Source of the DNA: Spirochaetaceae bacterium | GTDB taxonomy: Bacteria > Spirochaetota > Spirochaetia > Treponematales > Breznakiellaceae | Assembly (NCBI GenBank): GCA_031278575.1 | Contig: JAITKD010000048.1 | Coordinates: 1 to 5,836, forward strand | DNA: 5,836 nt | Reading direction: 5' to 3' | In this document: positions 1 through 4,466 of the stretch, piece by piece | How the letters are laid out: every line of letters begins with the position of its first letter | Numbering within the stretch: position 1 is the stretch's first letter | Notes under the pieces: generated by a model | Database searches by the model: none | What the model saw: only the letters and a program-made list of their open reading frames with translations | Told to the model about the DNA's origin: nothing | Translations under genes and position numbers: made by a program

Positions 1-9
1 AATTTATAT

Positions 10-38
10 TTCTCAAGGTTTTTTTTATTTGATATTAT
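10..38 (+). promoter_or_regulatory. Candidate sigma70-like promoter for the sensor-phosphatase operon
   Basis: TTCTCA (10-15, 4 of 6 matches to TTGACA) and TATTAT (33-38, 5 of 6 matches to TATAAT) are separated by 17 bases, in an AT-rich stretch that contrasts with the GC-rich coding DNA after it. A transcript from here would begin near position 45, giving a leader of roughly 55 bases before the ATG at 101. The match is weak and the upstream gene is outside the window, so transcription could also come from further upstream. Confidence 0.3.
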
Positions 39-86
39 GGGCCATAAAAGGGGGACGAAAAATACGCCTTCTACGCGGAAAACAGA

Positions 87-93
87 AAAAAGG
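87..93 (+). promoter_or_regulatory. Ribosome binding site deciding the start of the hydrogenase-like gene
   Basis: The purine-rich AAAAAGG ends 7 bases before the ATG at 101, a normal Shine-Dalgarno distance. The longer reading frame opens at a TTG at 29, but that codon has no purine-rich site before it and lies upstream of the candidate -10 box. This supports the ATG at 101. Confidence 0.5.
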
Positions 94-100
94 TTCCGGT

Positions 101-1774
101 ATGCCTGAATATCTTACACTAAAACCCGCAAACTGTAAAAATTGTTACAGGTGCATACGGCATTGCCCGGTAAAGTCCATCCGGTTTGCCCATAACCAGG
201 CGCATATTGTGGCCGACGACTGTATCCTCTGCGGCCATTGTTTTGTGGCCTGTCCCCAAAACGCCAAGGAGATTCGGGACGACCGGGCCGCGGCGGCGGA
301 ACTGCTCCAAAACGGGGGGCCGGTAATTGCCAGCGTGGCCCCCTCCTTTCGGGCGTATTACGGCGGCCTTACCATCAGTTCCCTGGGGGAGGCCCTCAAG
401 GGTCTGGGTTTTACCGGCGCCGAGGAGACCGCCCGGGGGGCGACGGTGGTCAAACGCCAATACGACGCCCTGGTTGACCAGGAAAGTTCCGCCGTGATCC
501 TGTCCTCCTGCTGCCATACGGTGAACGTAATGGTACAAAAGTATTATCCCGAAGCGCTGGCCTATCTTGCCCCGGTGGTTTCCCCCATGCTGGCCCACGG
601 TATGGATATTAAGCGGCGGCTCCCCAAGGCAAAAACGGTGTTTATCGGCCCCTGTATTTCCAAAAAGGCCGAGGCGGAGATCTACCGGCCTTCCATTGAC
701 TGTGTCCTCACCTTTGACGAGCTTTCGTCCTGGCTAAAAGAAAAAAACATCCCCTTCCCTTCTATTCAGGATTCCGGCCCGCCGGGCCGGACCCGGATCT
801 TTCCCACTCCGGGGGGTATAGTACGGACCATGGAAAAGAAAAACCCCCGGTACACCTACCTGAGCATCGACGGCATAGAAAACTGTATGGGCGCGGTGGA
901 GGATGTGCTTAAGGGAAACCTGGATAATTGCTTTATTGAACTGTCCGCCTGTACGGGGAGCTGCGTCGGGGGGCCGGTGATGGGAAACCCGCCCGCCCTG
1001 ATCCGGGATTATATTTCCGTCTCCGCCTATGCGGGGGAAAAGGATTTTGAGGTTTTTGAATACCCCGGGGAAGCCCTGCATAAAACCATGGAGAACCTCA
1101 AGGTACGGCACACCCGGATGGGGGCCAGGGCTATTGAGGAGGTGCTGCGGCAGTTGGGAAAAACCAAACCCGAAGATGAACTCAACTGCGGGAGCTGCGG
1201 GTACAATACCTGCCGGGAGAAGGCCGCCGCGGTATTGGAAGGCAAGGCTACCCTGACCATGTGCCTGCCCTATTTAAAGGAAAAGGCGGAATCCTTTTCG
1301 GACACTATCATCAAAAACACCCCCAACGCGATTATCGTGCTGAACGAATCCTTTGAGGTACAGCAGATCAACGGCGCCGCCTGCCGGCTTATGAACATCA
1401 GTTCCCCCCAAAACATCCTGGGGGATCAGGTGGTACGGATCCTCGATCCCCTTCCCTTTATCGATGCCGGTCAAAAAGCGCAAAATCAGTATAACAAAGG
1501 GGTTTTCCTGGCGGATTATCAGAAATACGTGGATCAAACCATCATCTACGACAAGGATTACCATATCATCATCTGTATCATGCGGGACATAACCGCGGAG
1601 ACCCTCCAACGGGAAGCCAAAGAAGTGTTTAACCGGAATGCCGTTACCATCACCGATAAGGTCATTGAAAAACAGATGCGGGCGGTTCAAGAAATTGCCT
1701 CCCTTTTGGGAGAAACCACGGCGGAGACCAAAATCGCCCTGACCAAACTCAAGGAATCTTTAACCAATGAATAA
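101..1774 (+). CDS. Sensory [FeFe]-hydrogenase-like protein with PAS domain (HydS type, phosphatase-linked)
   Basis: Predicted cytoplasmic H2/redox sensor of 557 residues, counted from ATG 101. Seen in order: two [4Fe-4S] ferredoxin motifs (C12-C15-C18-C22P; C41-C44-C47-C51P); an [FeFe]-hydrogenase large-subunit domain (about 75-335) with the H-cluster loops L1 SSCCHTV (C137, C138), L2 GPCISKKAE (C185) and L3 ELSACTGSCVGG (C284, C288); a four-Cys Fe-S motif C363-x2-C366-x4-C371-x16-C388; a PAS domain (about 397-500); and a helical tail (about 505-557). All four expected H-cluster cysteine ligands, and the L1 cysteine used in proton transfer, are present, but the loops differ from the catalytic consensus (TSCCPxW, MPCxxKKxE, ACxxGCxxGGGQP). 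No histidine-kinase or methyl-accepting domain follows; a phosphatase gene overlaps the 3' end instead. Family knowledge puts such proteins in the sensory, not bulk H2-metabolising, class. A sensor role is inference; slow catalysis is possible. A TTG at 29 would add 24 residues rich in Lys/Arg and is less likely. Confidence 0.9.
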   Translation: MPEYLTLKPANCKNCYRCIRHCPVKSIRFAHNQAHIVADDCILCGHCFVACPQNAKEIRDDRAAAAELLQNGGPVIASVAPSFRAYYGGLTISSLGEALKGLGFTGAEETARGATVVKRQYDALVDQESSAVILSSCCHTVNVMVQKYYPEALAYLAPVVSPMLAHGMDIKRRLPKAKTVFIGPCISKKAEAEIYRPSIDCVLTFDELSSWLKEKNIPFPSIQDSGPPGRTRIFPTPGGIVRTMEKKNPRYTYLSIDGIENCMGAVEDVLKGNLDNCFIELSACTGSCVGGPVMGNPPALIRDYISVSAYAGEKDFEVFEYPGEALHKTMENLKVRHTRMGARAIEEVLRQLGKTKPEDELNCGSCGYNTCREKAAAVLEGKATLTMCLPYLKEKAESFSDTIIKNTPNAIIVLNESFEVQQINGAACRLMNISSPQNILGDQVVRILDPLPFIDAGQKAQNQYNKGVFLADYQKYVDQTIIYDKDYHIIICIMRDITAETLQREAKEVFNRNAVTITDKVIEKQMRAVQEIASLLGETTAETKIALTKLKESLTNE

Positions 1775-2939
1775 GCTCTGTACCGATGCGGGGTTTATCA
1801 GCATCAACAAATTTGGGGAACAGCTCTGCGGGGATCATGTGGAAATTATACCCCAGGACGAAAAGATGACCGTAGCGGTCCTGGCGGATGGACTTGGCAG
1901 CGGGGTAAAGGCCAATATCCTTTCCACCTTAACCGCCAAGATCATATCCACCATGATAGCCAATTCCCTTACCCTGGAGGACTGCGTGTCCACCATCGCC
2001 GCCGCCCTCCCCGTCTGTGAAATCCGCAGGCTGGCCTATTCAACCTTTACTATAATCCGGATTACGGATAATTCGGAAGCGGAAATTATTCAATACGATA
2101 ATCCTCCGGTGATACTGCTCCGGGAGGGCAAAAACTATGACTACGTTAAAATATCGGAAATAATCGGCGATAAAACCATCTACAAAACCAAAATCAAACT
2201 CTACGGGAACGATACCTTTATCGCCCTGAGCGACGGCGCAATCCACGCCGGCCGGGGGAGGAACCTCAATTTCGGCTGGCAGCGGGAGGATATTATCCGT
2301 TTTATGGAAGCGGTCTATGCCCCGGAACTGACCGCCAAAACCCTCAGTTCCCTATTATTAAACAAATGTTTTTCCCTCTACGGCGGCGAACCCGGGGACG
2401 ACACCACGGTCTGTACGGTGAAAATCCGGCAGCGGCAGTCCGTCAACCTGATGATCGGTCCCCCCGCCAGCCCCGCGGATGTTCCCAAGATGATGACCCT
2501 CTTTTTTTCCAAGGAGGGCAAGCATATCCTCTGCGGGGGGACCACCTCGACCCTGGCGGCGGAATTTCTCGGTAAACCCCTGGCGGCGGCCGGCCGGTCC
2601 GCGGACCCCGGCATACCCCCCACGGCGTCGATTGAGGGGGTCGACCTGGTAACCGAGGGGATTATCACCATCCACCGGGTACTGGAATACGCCCGGGATT
2701 ATGCCAAAAACAACGAGCTGTATACCCATTGGAACTACGGGAAAGACGGGGCGTCCCAGATTGCCCGGCTCCTCTTTGAGGAAGCCACGGATATTAATTT
2801 TTACGTGGGAAAGGCCATAAACCCCGCCCACGAGGGGGCGCATCTGCCCATCGGGTTCAGCGTCAAGATGCGTTTGATCGACGATCTGGCGGCCTGTCTT
2901 ACGAGGATGGGCAAACGGATCAAGGTGAGTTATTTTTAA
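1767..2939 (+). CDS. SpoIIE-family (PP2C-type) serine/threonine phosphatase with extra C-terminal domain
   Basis: A 390-residue soluble protein expected to remove phosphate from serine or threonine of a partner protein. The N-terminal half (about 1-220) shows the PP2C/SpoIIE pattern: GD at 22-23, LADGLGSG around D41-G42, LSDG around D156, and GDDTTV with D211-D212. These acidic residues are the usual Mn/Mg ligands, so it should be active. Residues about 226-390 form a second domain I do not recognise, with CGGTTSTLAAEFLGK (256-270) and GVDLVTEGIITIHRV (291-305) standing out. The ATG lies inside the last codons of the hydrogenase-like gene (8-base overlap, frame +1), with AAGGA 11 bases before it, pointing to translational coupling and probably a shared complex. 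No transmembrane segment, receiver or kinase domain is seen. The target (an anti-sigma-factor antagonist would be usual for this family) is not encoded here. Confidence 0.88.
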   Translation: MNKLCTDAGFISINKFGEQLCGDHVEIIPQDEKMTVAVLADGLGSGVKANILSTLTAKIISTMIANSLTLEDCVSTIAAALPVCEIRRLAYSTFTIIRITDNSEAEIIQYDNPPVILLREGKNYDYVKISEIIGDKTIYKTKIKLYGNDTFIALSDGAIHAGRGRNLNFGWQREDIIRFMEAVYAPELTAKTLSSLLLNKCFSLYGGEPGDDTTVCTVKIRQRQSVNLMIGPPASPADVPKMMTLFFSKEGKHILCGGTTSTLAAEFLGKPLAAAGRSADPGIPPTASIEGVDLVTEGIITIHRVLEYARDYAKNNELYTHWNYGKDGASQIARLLFEEATDINFYVGKAINPAHEGAHLPIGFSVKMRLIDDLAACLTRMGKRIKVSYF

Positions 2940-2966
2940 CCGGGAAATGAGAAACCGGGAATACCG

Positions 2967-2988
2967 CCGCTTGCCCTGGGGCAGGCGG
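2967..2988 (+). terminator. G/C-rich hairpin after the phosphatase gene; possible weak terminator
   Basis: CCGCTTGCCC (2967-2976) pairs with GGGCAGGCGG (2979-2988) over ten positions, one of them G-U; the two innermost bases cannot bond, so the effective loop is about four bases. It starts 28 bases after the phosphatase stop codon and ends just before a TTGACA box. No T-run follows, so it is not a standard intrinsic terminator; it could protect the 3' end of the message or be Rho-assisted. Confidence 0.35.
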
Positions 2989-2989
2989 G

Positions 2990-3034
2990 TTGACAAAACC
3001 GTATATAAGTTAGTTTATAATAACTTATTATAAT
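2990..3034 (+). promoter_or_regulatory. Promoter region of the dehydrogenase gene
   Basis: A perfect TTGACA (2990-2995) is followed by two perfect TATAAT hexamers, at 3016-3021 and 3029-3034. The spacing from TTGACA to the first is 20 bases, longer than the optimal 17, and to the second 33, so the usual pairing is not met. The stretch 3001-3045 is very AT-rich, unlike the genes on either side. A regulated promoter needing an activator, or a -10-dominated promoter, would fit. The sequence does not fix the start site. Confidence 0.45.
3005..3033. promoter_or_regulatory. Two overlapping perfect inverted repeats over the promoter; candidate operator
   Basis: First repeat: ATAAGTTA (3005-3012) and TAACTTAT (3021-3028), exact 8-base arms around an 8-base gap. 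Second: TTATAATAA (3015-3023), a single C at 3024, and TTATTATAA (3025-3033), a perfect palindrome of 19 bases. Both cover the TATAAT at 3016-3021, so a dimeric protein bound here would block RNA polymerase. The two share the arm around 3021-3028 and could not both form as hairpins at once. I cannot name a matching regulator. AT-rich DNA gives short palindromes by chance, but a 9+1+9 perfect match is longer than expected in about 45 bases. Confidence 0.45.
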
Positions 3035-3045
3035 TTATCTTTTTT

Positions 3046-3055
3046 AAGGAAGGAG
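3046..3055 (+). promoter_or_regulatory. Tandem ribosome binding site for the dehydrogenase gene
   Basis: AAGGAAGGAG contains two Shine-Dalgarno cores in a row. AAGGA (3046-3050) sits 8 bases before the ATG at 3059; AGGAG (3051-3055) sits 9 bases before the in-frame ATG at 3065. Either start is therefore well served, and the products would differ only by two N-terminal residues. Confidence 0.7.
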
Positions 3056-3058
3056 CGT

Positions 3059-3823
3059 ATGAGTATGTTTGATTTGAAAGGCAAGGTCGCGCTGGTAACC
3101 GGCGCTTCCTCGGGATTGGGCGTTGAATTTGCCAAGGCTCTGGCGGGACAGGGGGCGGATCTGGCGATATTGGCCAGAAGGCAGGAAAAACTTGAAGAAG
3201 TCAAAAAGATCATCGAGGCTTTGGGGGTGCGGTGTTTTGCCTTCAAATGTGACGTGTTAAAGAACGACGAAATCAAGACCGCCGTTGCCAAAATAAAAGA
3301 ACATTACGGCCGGATCGATATTTTGGTAAATAACGCGGGGACCGCCCGTAAGATTCCCGCCGAAGTTCAGCCCGACGAGGATTGGAACGCCGTCATTAAT
3401 ACCAATTTGAACAGCGTGTATTTTATCGCCCGGGAAGTGGGCAAAATTATGATCGAGCAAAAATACGGCAAGATCATCAATGTCGGCTCGATCCACAGCA
3501 GCGTGGCTATGGCCCCCAGCGAGTTAAGCGCCTATTGCACTTCAAAAGGGGGCGTGCTGATGCTTACCAAGGCGCTGGCGGTGGAATGGGCCAAATACAA
3601 CATCACCGTTAATGCCATTGGCCCGGCGTACTTCCCCTCGGAAATGACCGAGTCATCCCTGGGTAATCCTGAGTTTTCAAAGGTAATAAACGCCTATTGC
3701 CCGATGCACCGGACCGGCAGAGCGGGGGAATTGGACGGGGCGGTCATCTATTTCGCCTCCGACGCATCCAGTTATACCACGGGCCAACTGCTTTCCGTCG
3801 ACGGCGGCTGGACGGCAATTTAA
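3059..3823 (+). CDS. Classical short-chain dehydrogenase/reductase, gluconate 5-dehydrogenase/KduD-like
   Basis: A 254-residue cytosolic NAD(P)-dependent oxidoreductase, the usual length for classical SDRs. Seen: the Rossmann nucleotide-binding motif TGASSGLG (14-21), NNAG (91-94) stabilising the central sheet, N116 in the NTNLNS stretch, S144 in NVGSIHS, and the catalytic Y159-x3-K163 (YCTSK). The N-IGP segment (185-189) and the ending LLSVDGGW are also typical. R40-R41 after the second strand, with no acidic residue there, suggests NADP(H) preference. The SIHS segment and the PSEMT segment resemble gluconate 5-dehydrogenase and 2-deoxygluconate 3-dehydrogenase relatives, so a sugar acid or polyol is a reasonable guess; substrate cannot be read from sequence in this family. 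S144-to-Y159 spacing is about two residues longer than in those relatives as I recall them. It has its own promoter region and is followed by a membrane-protein gene after 25 bases. Confidence 0.9.
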   Translation: MSMFDLKGKVALVTGASSGLGVEFAKALAGQGADLAILARRQEKLEEVKKIIEALGVRCFAFKCDVLKNDEIKTAVAKIKEHYGRIDILVNNAGTARKIPAEVQPDEDWNAVINTNLNSVYFIAREVGKIMIEQKYGKIINVGSIHSSVAMAPSELSAYCTSKGGVLMLTKALAVEWAKYNITVNAIGPAYFPSEMTESSLGNPEFSKVINAYCPMHRTGRAGELDGAVIYFASDASSYTTGQLLSVDGGWTAI

Positions 3824-3848
3824 TTCACGAACCACAGGAGAATCATTT

Positions 3849-4379
3849 ATGGAAAAGATATTTAACCAAAGGAACCTCTTAACCTGCGCCCTGCTTCTGC
3901 CCCTGATTGCCCTGGCGGAGGTTCTGCTTTTTTTGCTTAAACTTCCGGCATGGCCGGTCATGGTCTGTATGGTTTCGTTTTTTCTTGCCGAACAGGAGCG
4001 GGAGAAACTTCCCCACATCGTATTGGGCGGCGCCCTCGGGGAATTGAGCTGCCTGATTCTCAACCTTGTTTTTATACCCCTCTTCTGGCTGCCCCTCTTT
4101 GGGGAGGGGGCCCGTTTTGCCGGCGTCGTGGTCTTTGTTTTGATCTTCGTCGGGCTTATCGTACTGCTCCTCGGCGTCCTGCCAAAGTTTTTTAACTCCT
4201 TCGCTTTTCTGTTCTTTTTGGCGGCCACCCTTGGGTATAAATCCGACACCCTACCGGAACTCCTGGCGAAACTGCCGCTGCCCCTGGTTTGGATGGCCGA
4301 GACCCTGGTAGGAGGCGCCCTCATCATCCTGGGCTGCGTGGGCATCGGAATAGCGGTAAAAAAAGCGGTCGAAAAATAG
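3849..4379 (+). CDS. Small polytopic membrane protein of unknown function (possibly DUF1097-like)
   Basis: A 176-residue, very hydrophobic protein with about five to six membrane segments, roughly at residues 10-31, 33-46, 54-78, 86-105, 106-121 and 141-166. A charged stretch EQEREK (48-53 region follows it) breaks the first half, and the C-terminus ends in KKAVEK, probably cytoplasmic. AGGAG (3836-3840) lies 8 bases before the ATG, and the gene begins 25 bases after the dehydrogenase stop, so the two are very likely co-transcribed. Size, number of helices and glycine-rich GGALGE (60-65 region) recall the DUF1097/YcdZ group of inner-membrane proteins, but I am not sure of this. A role as a small transporter or membrane partner for the dehydrogenase's substrate is only a guess from position. 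No signal for a lipoprotein or enzyme motif is seen. Confidence 0.75.
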   Translation: MEKIFNQRNLLTCALLLPLIALAEVLLFLLKLPAWPVMVCMVSFFLAEQEREKLPHIVLGGALGELSCLILNLVFIPLFWLPLFGEGARFAGVVVFVLIFVGLIVLLLGVLPKFFNSFAFLFFLAATLGYKSDTLPELLAKLPLPLVWMAETLVGGALIILGCVGIGIAVKKAVEK

Positions 4380-4410
4380 CGCCGGGCATCCGGGATCTTT
4401 CTAAATCCCA

Positions 4411-4433
4411 CTGGGGGGACGAAGTCCCCCCAG
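4411..4433. terminator. Perfect G/C hairpin between convergent genes; likely bidirectional terminator or repeat unit
   Basis: CTGGGGGGAC (4411-4420), loop GAA, then GTCCCCCCAG (4424-4433): ten exact base pairs, nine of the middle ones almost all G-C. It lies in the 87-base gap between the plus-strand membrane-protein gene (stop 4379) and the minus-strand channel gene (stop 4467), where a terminator for both is expected. Neither strand has a T-run after the stem, so it is not the textbook form. Its clean palindromic, G-run form also looks like a dispersed intergenic repeat. Confidence 0.55.
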
Positions 4434-4455
4434 ACCCCCCGCTAAACGGGAGGGT
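4434..4455. repeat. Second, imperfect hairpin next to the perfect one
   Basis: ACCCCCCG (4434-4441) pairs with CGGGAGGGT (4447-4455) with one bulged A at 4451 and a five-base loop CTAAA. It directly abuts the hairpin at 4411-4433, and its C-run could instead pair with the G-run at 4413-4418, so the two structures may be alternatives. Together they fill most of the convergent intergenic gap. Confidence 0.4.
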
Positions 4456-4466
4456 GGAAGGCGGCA

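Noticed and set aside
119..598. Minus-strand open frame of 159 codons inside the hydrogenase-like gene
   Set aside because: It lies wholly within a gene with clear Fe-S and H-cluster motifs, and its Gly/Arg/His-rich product looks like the antisense of GC-rich coding DNA.
101..1774. Bulk H2-producing or H2-consuming catalytic hydrogenase
   Set aside because: The loops depart from the catalytic consensus, PAS and four-Cys Fe-S domains are present, and the neighbour is a phosphatase, not an electron-transfer partner subunit.
2358..2996. Minus-strand open frame of 212 codons over the phosphatase 3' half
   Set aside because: Product is rich in Gly, Arg and Pro with no recognisable motif; it overlaps the well-supported phosphatase and has no convincing start signal.
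2940..3058. Riboswitch or small RNA gene in the gap before the dehydrogenase
   Set aside because: Only 119 bases, mostly promoter-like AT-rich DNA, with no conserved riboswitch core or tRNA fold that I can recognise.
3677..4411. Minus-strand open frame of 244 codons over the dehydrogenase end and the membrane-protein gene
   Set aside because: Its product is Arg/Lys/Ser/Pro-rich, the usual antisense of a hydrophobic protein, while the plus strand has a ribosome site and membrane helices.
4411..4433. CRISPR repeat unit
   Set aside because: There is one palindromic unit with no second copy at a regular spacing and no cas gene in the window.
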